Below are positions 18,182-26,616 of a stretch of DNA of 64,000 bases, piece by piece. Position 1 is the stretch's first letter; every line of letters starts with the position of its first letter. Origin of the DNA: Lachnospiraceae bacterium UBA7196 (GTDB taxonomy: Bacteria; Bacillota; Clostridia; Lachnospirales; Lachnospiraceae); the NCBI GenBank assembly GCA_002490835.1, contig DKUU01000011.1:7688-71687 (forward strand). Direction: 5' to 3'. Under the pieces are notes generated by a model. It did not search any database and was not told the origin of the DNA. It was given only the letters and a program-made list of their open reading frames with translations. A program made the translations under genes and the position numbers.

Positions 18182-19323
18182 CCGACAAAGCAGATGTTTA
18201 GGTCTGCTCCGCCGTCTATCCCGTTCAGGATGCCATCCGTATCGTACTGCCACATAGCGTAGCGGTATGGATAATCCGGAATATCTTCCTCCTGCGAGAG
18301 CCAGATGTCGTAGTCCTGAAGCTTCGCAAGATCTACTTCCTTGATCAGCCACTCCTTATCTCCATAGACCATGGGAACATAGCCCGCCGCCTTCACCGCC
18401 TCCGCGAAACTGATGGTTACGTTGGTTTTATCCTCACGACTAAGTCCTTCGATACGGGACTTATCATTCGATACAAAGCCCATATTGAAAGCTACCGGAT
18501 ACTTTACCTTACCACGATAAGGTTCGAGGTTCTGCACCACGAAAGCCGCTTCCTGCACGGCCTCGTCCTGCGAAATCGCCTGCGAGTAAAAGTAGATACC
18601 TACGTCCAGTCCTGCCTCCAGCGCGCCGTCGATGTTTTCCTTAAAATTCTCATCGAGAGCGATCTGCCCTGAGCTGTAACCGCGGCTTCCCAGACGGATC
18701 ATCACATAGTCAATCCCCGCCGCTTTCAGACTGGGAAAATAGATCTTTCCCGTATGCTTAGAGATATCGGCCCCCACATAGGATATCTTCCTGCCGTTCT
18801 CCATGTAGCGCTTTAAACCCGCATTGTCTTCCATTCTGGTAAAATCAAAGGTATTTTTCGTCAGATAAGGGCTGATCAGCACCCATTCCTCCGACCCGTC
18901 GCGATTGGTGATCAGGGTATGCTTGCCGTCTGTGGCCGGGTCATTTCTGGCTTCTTCCTCCTTCTGGCGGTCGGCCTCCTTCTCCTGCTCTGCCTTTTCC
19001 GTATAAGGATTTTTAGAGACTTTTTCCTCCGCTTCCTTCGCTTCTTCTGTTTCTTCAGGATACATATCCCAGAAATCCAGATCCTCAGCCCGGCGTTTGG
19101 GTGTCGCCGCTTCCTCCTGCGCCGCCGCAAGCTCCTCCTGCATCGCAGCTTCCTCTTTCTGCTGCTGCGCCTCTTTCAGGTATTCGCTGCCGCTTTGTTT
19201 ATTGCTGTTTCCCTTAAATACGGCAAACAGCACGATCAGGATAAAGGCGGATACGCCGATGACCATATAGATCATGGAGGGACCCATGCCGCCTCCTACT
19301 TCCTCTTCTCCCGGTAATTTCAT
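18166..19323 (-). CDS. Membrane-anchored GH25 (lysozyme)-fold protein, catalytic residues apparently lost
   Basis: Residues about 15-35 form a membrane anchor (MIYMVIGVSAFILIVLFAVF). About 100 residues of charged, glutamate-rich linker follow. From residue about 175 to the end lies a GH25 fold (ISYVGADISKHTGKIYF, then YVMIRLGSRGYSSGQIALD, and a C-terminal YAMWQYDTDGILNGIDGGAD). GH25 muramidases need an Asp-x-Glu pair on the central strand. Here that place reads YPVAFNMGF, with Asn and Gly, so hydrolysis is doubtful. The first conserved Asp (GADISKH) remains. It may bind peptidoglycan as a scaffold or sensor (inference). The start is supported by AAAGG upstream. Confidence 0.8.
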   Translation of the reverse strand: MKLPGEEEVGGGMGPSMIYMVIGVSAFILIVLFAVFKGNSNKQSGSEYLKEAQQQKEEAAMQEELAAAQEEAATPKRRAEDLDFWDMYPEETEEAKEAEEKVSKNPYTEKAEQEKEADRQKEEEARNDPATDGKHTLITNRDGSEEWVLISPYLTKNTFDFTRMEDNAGLKRYMENGRKISYVGADISKHTGKIYFPSLKAAGIDYVMIRLGSRGYSSGQIALDENFKENIDGALEAGLDVGIYFYSQAISQDEAVQEAAFVVQNLEPYRGKVKYPVAFNMGFVSNDKSRIEGLSREDKTNVTISFAEAVKAAGYVPMVYGDKEWLIKEVDLAKLQDYDIWLSQEEDIPDYPYRYAMWQYDTDGILNGIDGGADLNICFVGYSER

Positions 19324-19509
19324 ATGGTGGTCATTCCTTTCTAATAATAAATGCTTTATACTATTTGTACAATTTCAATAACCACAAAAGAGTTTCGCAA
19401 ACATCTGTGACACATAGAATAAACTGTATTTTCATACGAAGATATGATACCATGATATCAGAGAAATGGCAACTTTATAGGGAAACCCATATTATGGAGA
19501 CAGAATAAC

Positions 19510-20343
19510 ATGAAAGATTCCACCAGAGAAAGCCTCAGCTACTTTAGCTTATACGCAAAGATGCTGCGGGTCAAAAAGAAAATCACACCGCAGGCGGTAA
19601 CATTTGGCAATGACAAACAACAGTATTTTTTATATTTTGAACCGCAGACCATCACAAGCGATAAGATCATCATCTGGGTACACGGCGGCGGTTGGAATGC
19701 GGGCACCCCAAAGATGTTTGACTTTGTCGGTCAATGTGTGGCGAAACACGGCTATCGCTTCCTCTCTCTGGGATACCGGCTCTCTCCCAAGAACAAATAT
19801 CCCTGCCAGATCGAGGATGTGTGCCGCGGATACAAAGCGGCGATCGCCTTTTTACAGCAAAAGGGGATCGATACTACAAAGATCGTGATTTCCGGACCTT
19901 CCGCGGGGGCGCATCTGACCTCTATCCTCTGCTACAGCCAAAAGGCGCAGGAAGAATATCATGTTGACCTCTCCCCTGTGATTGGGTTTATCGGCGTAGG
20001 CGGACCTTACTGCTTTTCGGACAAGGACTCCCTCTCTGTAAGGTTGCTGCTGAACCAGCTTTTTGCAAAGGGCTATGACAGGGCGCAGGGTGAACCGTGC
20101 GCGTTGATAACGAAAAGCAGGATTCCGATGCTGCTGATCCAAAGTGAACACGACGGGCTGATCTCCTATTCCTGTGCGGTGGAATTTTGTAAGAAGGCGC
20201 AGACGCTTGGTATTCCCTGTGAGCTTTATTCCGTGGTGGATCAGAAGAATACACATTCATGGTATACGGCGGGGATGTTTCTGGAGACGAGGGAGACGAA
20301 TCAGGGATTGGATAAGTTCTTTTCATGGATTGCATCGTTGTAA
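19510..20343 (+). CDS. Alpha/beta hydrolase, esterase/lipase type
   Basis: A 277-residue cytoplasmic hydrolase of the hormone-sensitive-lipase-like group. It has an HGGGWNAG oxyanion motif, the nucleophile elbow GPSAGAH (Ser) and a C-terminal acid/histidine region (SEHDGLISY and THSWYTAGMF). Substrates are probably short acyl or acetyl esters, but the sequence does not tell which. GGAGACAGAATAAC precedes the start. It reads towards the SH3b gene but is separated from it by a clear promoter. Confidence 0.85.
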   Translation: MKDSTRESLSYFSLYAKMLRVKKKITPQAVTFGNDKQQYFLYFEPQTITSDKIIIWVHGGGWNAGTPKMFDFVGQCVAKHGYRFLSLGYRLSPKNKYPCQIEDVCRGYKAAIAFLQQKGIDTTKIVISGPSAGAHLTSILCYSQKAQEEYHVDLSPVIGFIGVGGPYCFSDKDSLSVRLLLNQLFAKGYDRAQGEPCALITKSRIPMLLIQSEHDGLISYSCAVEFCKKAQTLGIPCELYSVVDQKNTHSWYTAGMFLETRETNQGLDKFFSWIASL

Positions 20344-20370
20344 TTTCCCTTTTAGCTTAGCTGCCATTAC

Positions 20371-20399
20371 TTGACAAGCATTCCTGCTTGTTATATGAT
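20371..20399 (+). promoter_or_regulatory. Promoter of the SH3b protein gene
   Basis: Consensus TTGACA (20371-20376) and TATGAT (20394-20399) are 17 bases apart. The spacer holds an inverted repeat CAAGCA/TGCTTG that could be an operator. Confidence 0.8.
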
Positions 20400-20445
20400 G
20401 TAATAAAATGTAATAATTTTGTAATATTTTTGTAACAAATCTTAC
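20400..20445 (+). repeat. Four tandem GTAAY repeats in the leader of the SH3b gene
   Basis: GTAAT/GTAAC starts at 20400, 20410, 20421 and 20432, a spacing of 10, 11 and 11 bases. Read on the other strand this is TTACAA/TTACAT repeated once per helical turn, the arrangement used by OmpR-family response regulators such as PhoP. The protein that binds is unknown. Confidence 0.55.
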
Positions 20446-20467
20446 ATCGAAAGCAGGAATAAGTATT

Positions 20468-21784
20468 ATGAACACATCAAACAACACGATACAGGGCTTC
20501 CTGAAGGCGAAGCTTGATGCACTTAAGGATTGGCTCATAAGATATTCAAAGATCGTCCTGCCTGTCATCCTTGTAATCTGCGTGGGTCTTACGATCGTGA
20601 TCGCGATCAAAGCGAATAAGCGTAAGGTGGCGTTGGATGAGTCTGCAGTTTCGTCAAAGAACGTGGCCGGCGCGGACGAAGCGCCGGAAGAAATCCCACT
20701 GGTGCCTCTGGAAAAAGATGTTGTCCCCGGAATCAACGAGTTTTTTGAAACTTACTATAAGGCCGTGGTGGATGGAGATACCGAGACCATGGGCAATATG
20801 ATCTACTATCTGGATGCCACAGAGAAATTACAGGCAGCGGAGACCAGTAAATACACGGAATCTGTGTCAATAGAGGTCTACACGAAGGCAGGCCCCAACG
20901 AGGGCACTTACATTGCGTATATTTATTATGATCTGAAGTTTTACGATTATGATAAGCCCCTTCCCGGGCTGCGTTCCTACTATGTGTGTACGAAGGAGGA
21001 CGGTTCGTTCTATATCAACGAGGACTATGAGTTGAGCGAGAGTGAGCGCCGTTATATGCTAAAAGTGCAGGTGCAGGATGATGTGATAGACCTGAATAAT
21101 AAAGTCGCAGCCGGCTTCAATGATATGGTCAACGGGGACCGCGCGCTGGCGGATTTTCTGATAGAGCTAAGGGAGGAAATCGAGAAGAATGTAGGCGAGA
21201 CGTTGGCGCGTGTCGAGGGCACGGAGCAGATTGCGAGTGGAGAAGGAGACGCGAAGGAAAGCTCGGAAAAAGAGGAAACGCCTGAGGAGGAAAGCGCCTC
21301 TTCCGAGACAGTAGTTACCGAAGTGAAAACGACTGATGTTGTCAATATCAGGACTTCCGACAGCGAGACCGCGGATAAGCTCGGCAAAGCGGCTGTCGGC
21401 GATGCCTTTAAGCTTCTGGAGGAGAGAGGAAACGGCTGGAGCAAGGTAGCGTATAACGGCGGAGAAGCCTTTATTAAGAGCGATTATCTGGAGCCTTCTA
21501 AGACGGAAGTCAGAGATGTGGCATCAGCGGAGAAGACGACGGGCGAGGAAACGCCTGAGGAGCCGGCAGATAACAATGAGACGGCTGCGTCTCCAGCGAC
21601 AACAGGCACGGTAACGGTGAAAGAAAACGTCAGGATCCGGAGCGGTGCCAGCGAGACTTCGGACAAGCTGGCGACGGCTTATGCCGGCGATAAGCTGGAG
21701 GTGATCATGAAACAAGCCGACGGCTGGACGAAAATCAAGTATAAGGGCAAGACCGCGTATGTGAAGTCGGATTACGTGGAGTAA
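20468..21784 (+). CDS. Membrane-anchored protein with two SH3b domains
   Basis: The 438-residue protein has one membrane segment at about residues 32-52 (IVLPVILVICVGLTIVIAI), so most of it faces outside. Residues about 80-235 form an NTF2-like or DUF domain beginning GINEFFETYYKAVVDGD. Two bacterial SH3 domains follow at about 285-345 (VVNIRTSDSETADKLGKA) and 378-438 (NVRIRSGASETSDKLATA), each preceded by a Glu-rich linker. SH3b domains bind cell-wall peptides. AGGAATAAGTATT precedes the start. The function is probably envelope-related, and the upstream tandem repeats suggest two-component control. Confidence 0.8.
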   Translation: MNTSNNTIQGFLKAKLDALKDWLIRYSKIVLPVILVICVGLTIVIAIKANKRKVALDESAVSSKNVAGADEAPEEIPLVPLEKDVVPGINEFFETYYKAVVDGDTETMGNMIYYLDATEKLQAAETSKYTESVSIEVYTKAGPNEGTYIAYIYYDLKFYDYDKPLPGLRSYYVCTKEDGSFYINEDYELSESERRYMLKVQVQDDVIDLNNKVAAGFNDMVNGDRALADFLIELREEIEKNVGETLARVEGTEQIASGEGDAKESSEKEETPEEESASSETVVTEVKTTDVVNIRTSDSETADKLGKAAVGDAFKLLEERGNGWSKVAYNGGEAFIKSDYLEPSKTEVRDVASAEKTTGEETPEEPADNNETAASPATTGTVTVKENVRIRSGASETSDKLATAYAGDKLEVIMKQADGWTKIKYKGKTAYVKSDYVE

Positions 21785-21846
21785 TCCCTGATGAAAAACC
21801 GCAGTGAGGGAATCGAATCCTAAGTTATGACAGGAACATATAGCAT

Positions 21847-22896
21847 ATGAAATTACTTCACCAAACAAGTAAAAACAACTACATTATTAAGCTTGCAGAT
21901 ATTTCTACCCTAATCTTTGCAGTAATCTCCACCATCCTATCCGCCTGTGCGCGAAACACGGAGCCGATTTCACGGACGGGATTTTACTTTGACACGGTGA
22001 TTCAGATCACCTTGTATGACACGGAGGATGATGCGATTCTGGACGGTTGCTTTGCGCTGGCGGAAAAATACGAGGGTCTGTTCAGCGCCACAAAGGAGGG
22101 GTCGGATGTGTGGAAGATCAACCACGGAAACGGAGAAACCGTCACGGTATCGGAGGAGACGGTCTATCTGCTGATCCATGCGGCAGACTGGGCAAACACG
22201 ACGGAAGGGGCAATCGATCCCACCATCCGTCCGGTAAGCGCACTCTGGGACTTTGGCTCCGAGGGGAATGCCCATGTGCCGGACGATGCCGCCATCAAAG
22301 AAGCGCTCTCCCACGTCTCCCATGAAAACATCCGCTTTGGCACTGCCCCTTCGGACGAAACCGGCGAATCCGTCTACCGCACCGTAAGGCTGATTGATCC
22401 TGAGGCTGCCGTGGATCTCGGCTTTATTGCCAAGGGTTATATCGCGGACCAAATTAAAAAATATCTGCTTTCGCAGGGTGTGGAAAGCGCCTGCATCAGC
22501 TTGGGCGGCAACGTGCTTGCCGTCGGGGAAAAGCCGGACGGCTCCCCCTTCCGCGTCGGCATTCAGGAGCCTTTTGCCGAGACGGGAAAGACGCTTGATA
22601 CCGTTGAAATCAAAGATACTTCCGTGGTGACGTCAGGGATCTACGAACGCTGTTTTTATGAGAACGACGTGCTTTATCACCACATCTTAGACACCGCCAC
22701 CGGCTATCCCGTGGACAATGAACTTGCGGGAGTTACGATCATCTGTCCCTCCTCCAACAAAGCCGACGCGCTTTCCACCGCCTGCCTTTGTCTGGGAGTG
22801 GAAAAGGGGCGGAAACTGCTGGATGCGGAAAAGGATGTGGCATATCTGCTGGTTACGCGGGACGGGACGCAGTATCGGTCGGAAAAATTTCCCTAA
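21847..22896 (+). CDS. apbE: FAD:protein FMN transferase ApbE
   Basis: The 349-residue lipoprotein (signal ending TILSACA) is the enzyme that attaches FMN through a phosphoester to threonine in flavinylation motifs of secreted or membrane proteins. Family marks include SLGGNVLAVGEKPDG, TSGIYERCF, the YHHILDTATGYP block with its metal-binding Asp, and KADALSTACLCLG. Its likely clients lie in the same window: RnfG (SGATITT) and RnfD (TGATPLA). AGGAACATATAGCAT is upstream. It stands 62 bases after the SH3b gene and may be cotranscribed with it. Confidence 0.93.
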   Translation: MKLLHQTSKNNYIIKLADISTLIFAVISTILSACARNTEPISRTGFYFDTVIQITLYDTEDDAILDGCFALAEKYEGLFSATKEGSDVWKINHGNGETVTVSEETVYLLIHAADWANTTEGAIDPTIRPVSALWDFGSEGNAHVPDDAAIKEALSHVSHENIRFGTAPSDETGESVYRTVRLIDPEAAVDLGFIAKGYIADQIKKYLLSQGVESACISLGGNVLAVGEKPDGSPFRVGIQEPFAETGKTLDTVEIKDTSVVTSGIYERCFYENDVLYHHILDTATGYPVDNELAGVTIICPSSNKADALSTACLCLGVEKGRKLLDAEKDVAYLLVTRDGTQYRSEKFP

Positions 22897-22988
22897 AATT
22901 CCCATTCATACTTTTCTTTTACTTGCAATAAACTATGATATGGTATATACTTGTTCTGTATTGATTCACATGTTTTGGTTGCATGTAG

Positions 22989-23016
22989 TTGACATTTAGC
23001 ACCAATGTGGTATAAT
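22989..23016 (+). promoter_or_regulatory. Strong promoter upstream of the Abi-like locus
   Basis: Perfect TTGACA (22989-22994) and perfect TATAAT (23011-23016) are 16 bases apart. Transcription should begin near 23023 and read first through the structured RNA leader. Confidence 0.85.
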
Positions 23017-23021
23017 ACTTA

Positions 23022-23076
23022 TACAAGAGATTGCCAGTTTGTCCTCCGGTGTCCTTCGGGCCCGGAGGCTTTTTAT
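23022..23076 (+). ncRNA. Structured RNA with terminator hairpin upstream of the Abi-like gene (abiF RNA-like)
   Basis: Between a consensus promoter and the Abi-like start codon lies a short leader ending in a stable hairpin. Arms CCTCCGG (23043-23049) and CCGGAGG (23062-23068) close over a CCTTCGGG apical part with a UUCG loop, and CTTTTT follows. This would release a small RNA of about 50 bases, with some readthrough into the gene. It is established that AbiF-type HEPN toxins carry a conserved non-coding RNA directly upstream. I assign this one by position and shape, not by alignment. Confidence 0.65.
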
Positions 23077-23092
23077 ACACACAGGAGATACT

Positions 23093-24055
23093 ATGGCAGA
23101 TAAAACGTACAAATCGTATCGTCAGCAACTAAATATTTTACGTTCAAGAGGTATGATAATTGGAAAGGGTTCCCAAGGTTCTCGTGTAATACGCATACTG
23201 GAGCGTGAAAATTATTACAATGTCATTAATGGATATAAAGATTTATTTCTTGCATATAAAGCTACAACTGCCGCTGATGAAGTATATAAAACCGGCACTA
23301 CATTTGATGAGGTATATGCCTTATATAGCTTCGACCGTGAACTTAGAAATATTTATCTTAAATATCTTCTTAAACTTGAAAACACCTTTAAAACAGTAAT
23401 TTCGCATGAATTTTCTGCTAAGTACAGTCATGATAACTATCTTAAATTAGAAAATTTTGACCACTCTACGGAACGAAATATTTCATCTTCCATAAAACTT
23501 ATTGGTGATATACAGCAGGAAATCGCGCGTCAAATAAGCAAACATCATCAAGTGGTGACCCATTATATGACCGAACATGGCTACATCCCTTTGTGGGTTC
23601 TGGTAAATGTCCTCACTTTCGGTAAAATAGAAAACTTTTATTAAAATATGCAACCGGCTGATAAAACTATCGTGGCAAAGCAATTTCATTTGCAGCCAGA
23701 GGAACTTGCTAAGTTTATGCACATGCTTGCTCTTGCACGCAATAAATGTGCCCATGATGAACGTTTCTTTGATATTCGATTTCGGGAACGAATTCATACC
23801 AAAAGCATCAAAAATTTCTCCATGCTGGGAATCGTTCGCGCATCAGACGGCTCTTATACCTATGGGACAAATGATGCATATGCCATAGCGATCATGTTTG
23901 CCCTATTGTTAAGTAAATCAGATATCAATGATTTCATTTCTTCACTGAGGACTGCCTTTAACAAACTTGGAAAGCAATTACATACCATTTCAGCCACAGA
24001 TATTATGACAATCATGGGTTATCATGCAAATTGGACTAATCTGTCCAAATTATAA
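23093..24055 (+). pseudogene. Abi_2/AbiF-like HEPN toxin gene interrupted by an in-frame stop
   Basis: The first part (start 23093, behind ACAGGAGATACT) gives about 183 residues of the Abi_2 family (YKSYRQQLNILRSRGMII, ENYYNVINGYKDLF, YSFDRELRNIYLKYLLKLEN). It stops at TAA, 23642-23644. The same frame continues with no shift (YTAA-AAT-ATG, PADKTIVAKQFHLQPEELAKF) for another 136 codons. The second part holds the HEPN RNase motif R-x4-H as ARNKCAHDERF (23738-23755). The upstream product therefore lacks the catalytic site. Such proteins abort phage infection by RNA cleavage. One base change would restore a product of about 320 residues. Confidence 0.85.
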
Positions 24056-24061
24056 GATAAG

Positions 24062-24432
24062 TTAGTTTCTCTCCGCACTTATGACAAGCAGTAAAGCCGT
24101 TCCATCGATAAAAACCTGCCCCCAAATATGAATACTGCTGTCCGTAACTTCTAGGCTTCCTGTAAAGTCATTGTGTTCCATCATATAAAGCGCCGCCTCA
24201 TACTGATTAAGAAAATCATGATCGATCACGATTGCGTTTCCATTGTACGGCACGGCATGTAAATAGATGCGAGGGGGATATAGCGCCCAACTCCATTTAC
24301 AATCATCATCTTTCATCAATTCATCAAGAATAGCATCACTTCCGTTGATTTCAAGAGTCAGCAGATCATTTTCGACAGAAAACAAAACTTTTCCGATTCC
24401 AAATTCTGTACATCAATCTTAAATGAGTTCAC
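24062..24432 (-). pseudogene. Small conserved-looking protein, probably frameshifted near its N-terminus
   Basis: The open frame codes for about 107 residues (LLTLEINGSDAILDELMKDD, then WALYPPRIYLHAVPY and GSLEVTDSSIHIWGQVFID), likely a beta-rich cytoplasmic protein of unknown function. Its only start is a TTG at 24385 without a ribosome-binding site. Upstream in another frame is a good start, GTG at 24432 behind GGAGGAAGGTATT, giving NSFKIDVQN. The reading frame used downstream continues back as FGIGKVLFSVEN before hitting a stop. The two pieces look like one gene broken by a small indel. I do not recognise the family. Confidence 0.5.
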
Positions 24433-24577
24433 AATACCTTCCTCCAATCCCGTTGCGTTATTCACAAGCAACAACTAAATGATATCACCCCCAACTGGAT
24501 TACAATGCCGACTGTCCCTTCACCCCTTCATCCGTCTACATCTTAGACACCGCCGCAGCTCATCCGTGAACCATGAA
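24433..24577. other. Intergenic stretch with a possible apbE remnant
   Basis: No gene fits here. On the plus strand a 17-base segment, ACATCTTAGACACCGCC (about 24538-24554), is identical to part of apbE (about 22683-22699). The next 25 bases are similar in order (ATCCGTGAACCATGAACT against ATCCCGTGGACAATGAACT). This may be a decayed piece of a duplicated apbE. Confidence 0.35.
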
Positions 24578-25216
24578 CTAACCATTCAACAAAAACGGCT
24601 GATATACCAAAAGAAACACCAACGCTCCCGCAGCGATCACCGTACCGATATACAGCATCTTATGATATGCCTTTCGATACATTCCAATCCCGAACGCCAT
24701 GCCAACGGCAAAATCAAATATTGTCTGTGCCAACAGCATATGCCTGTTACACAATACAATCAGACAGGCTGCCGCTTCTGCCAACAGGCCGCCTGCCGGC
24801 AGCGCATACAAAAAGGAATTAAACACATTCTGTCTGTTCCAAAAATACAGGACATAGCTGCCAATCCCGCAGGCAACTGCCAAAACCGAATACACAAGAA
24901 ATAAGTTTGTCTGGAACTGTCCTCCATTAGAAAATCTTTCACTCCAAAAACCCAACAGGTATTTCAATCCATAAAAACTGCCTGTCATGCCAAACATGTA
25001 AAGAAATGAATTGATAAACGCCCCTTTATTGGAAGAACTCAGGCAAGTAATCACTCCCACACTTGCGATCCAAAAACCAAAGAGTGTCGCTACTGACGGA
25101 AAGCTCCACAGGCTTTCTTCATATGGCAGAAAATCCGTAAGCCGGCATAAGATACCCATGACCATACCTGTCAAAAATACGATAAAATACGACTTTTTAT
25201 GATCCCTTATTATCAT
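24578..25216 (-). CDS. Polytopic membrane protein of unknown function
   Basis: The 212-residue protein has about six hydrophobic segments (for example SYFIVFLTGMVMGILCRL, ATLFGFWIASVGVITC, FLVYSVLAVACGIGSYVLYF, ALPAGGLLAEAAACLIVL and MLYIGTVIAAGALVFLLVY). No transport or catalytic motif is visible. GGAGG lies before the ATG. It sits downstream of the sigma/ABC operon on the same strand, with a gap of about 120 bases, and I see no clear link to it. Confidence 0.65.
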   Translation of the reverse strand: MIIRDHKKSYFIVFLTGMVMGILCRLTDFLPYEESLWSFPSVATLFGFWIASVGVITCLSSSNKGAFINSFLYMFGMTGSFYGLKYLLGFWSERFSNGGQFQTNLFLVYSVLAVACGIGSYVLYFWNRQNVFNSFLYALPAGGLLAEAAACLIVLCNRHMLLAQTIFDFAVGMAFGIGMYRKAYHKMLYIGTVIAAGALVFLLVYQPFLLNG

Positions 25217-25337
25217 ATGGGTTCGCCTCCATAACTGCTATTTGAATCATTTGTTCAACTATGTTATCTTATCACAAACGCACCCACGATTCCATTCTTT
25301 TTACTCTATTTTTTGCCATTTGCAGTCATTCCATTTT

Positions 25338-26585
25338 TCACCCTCTCATCCGTCTCGCCCATCCCTTAACGGCAGGTCTCAGGCACAACACACCGATCAG
25401 CAAAGGCACCCAGATGATCAAGTACGGCGACCAGATGTAATGCCCGAAAATATGATAGGTATTGGTGCGGAACACATCCGCCCCGCTCCCCACCAAAGGC
25501 AGCAGATCAAACGCCTTTTCCAGCCACATAGGTACCCTTTCATGGAAAGCCATAGGTCCGTATGTTACCGCCAGACTTAAGAGAAGCGCCAGCACATGAT
25601 TCTTACAAAGAGCTGAAAACAGCATGACCACACCCGCATACCCCAGCGCGCCGAGCAAAGCAAAGGCATACTCATAGATTTCCGCCTGCAGCATATTCAT
25701 GGGCGCGATGGCGATCATCTTTATCATTTGAATGGGCATATCCCATCCTTCCGTTCCAAAATAAACAAGCTGTAATACGATCATTCCTGCCGCCACCATG
25801 GCGAAAAGCTCCAGCGTGAACGCAACGCCCGTCAATATTTTTGCCGTCGCCAGCTTCTTCCAGCCGTTTTTTGTCGTCAAAAGCAGCGCACTGGTATTGT
25901 CATGCCACTCCCCGGCAAAGAGGGCGGAAAGAACCACCGCAAAAAATATCGCTAAAGAAAATCCCAATTCGGATATCGCACTGCCGAGAAGATTCGACCA
26001 TCCTTCTGTCCAGCCCCATGAAAAAGGCGTTTTCACCTTTTCATTGATCCGTAAGAGATAGTCCCGCTCCGCACCGGTCTGATTGTTGATCTCAAAAAAG
26101 GTATCGACGGCTTTTTCCCTCCTCTCATAAATCCCGGTGAGCTTTTCTGTTTCCACATAATTGCTCATAACCGAAACACCGAGCATATCCGCCCTCTCTA
26201 AATCCGGATAGAGCGTCCGAAGCCAAGCGTTTACCGTATGCAGGTCTGAATTTTCTACTTTATGAACCGTTTCCTGATTCTCTGCACCCTGCGTTTTTCT
26301 TTCTTCATCCAATTGTGCAAAAAGTCTCTTACAATCCCTGACCCATTCCTGCAAGGATTCATCCGTCAGTACCCCGTATTTCCGGACATAGGCCTGACAG
26401 TTTCTGATGTTCTCATAGCCGTCAAAGTTGTTGCCACTATAATTTTCTTTTGTGCTTCCGTAGGTAATCCATTGAAATACCAGAAAACTTCCAAATACCA
26501 CACAGTAAAAAACACATAACAGGACGCAGATTCTGGTGCTGTTCTTTCTCCACAACTTTTTATGTTCCAACCTGAATAATTCCAT
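25338..26585 (-). CDS. ABC-2 type transporter permease
   Basis: A membrane protein of about 415 residues. One membrane segment near the N-terminus (ICVLLCVFYCVVFGSFLVF) is followed by a large extracellular region (about 45-205) with many charged residues, then five or six membrane segments. This is the ABC-2/NatB-like permease layout, matching the ATPase just upstream. It probably exports a peptide, lipid or drug, or senses envelope damage. The start at 26585 is preferred because AAAGGAG precedes it. Fourth gene of the sigma-factor operon. Confidence 0.8.
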   Translation of the reverse strand: MELFRLEHKKLWRKNSTRICVLLCVFYCVVFGSFLVFQWITYGSTKENYSGNNFDGYENIRNCQAYVRKYGVLTDESLQEWVRDCKRLFAQLDEERKTQGAENQETVHKVENSDLHTVNAWLRTLYPDLERADMLGVSVMSNYVETEKLTGIYERREKAVDTFFEINNQTGAERDYLLRINEKVKTPFSWGWTEGWSNLLGSAISELGFSLAIFFAVVLSALFAGEWHDNTSALLLTTKNGWKKLATAKILTGVAFTLELFAMVAAGMIVLQLVYFGTEGWDMPIQMIKMIAIAPMNMLQAEIYEYAFALLGALGYAGVVMLFSALCKNHVLALLLSLAVTYGPMAFHERVPMWLEKAFDLLPLVGSGADVFRTNTYHIFGHYIWSPYLIIWVPLLIGVLCLRPAVKGWARRMRG

Positions 26586-26616
26586 TTTCAACTTCTCCTT
26601 TTATTCTTCTCTGTCT

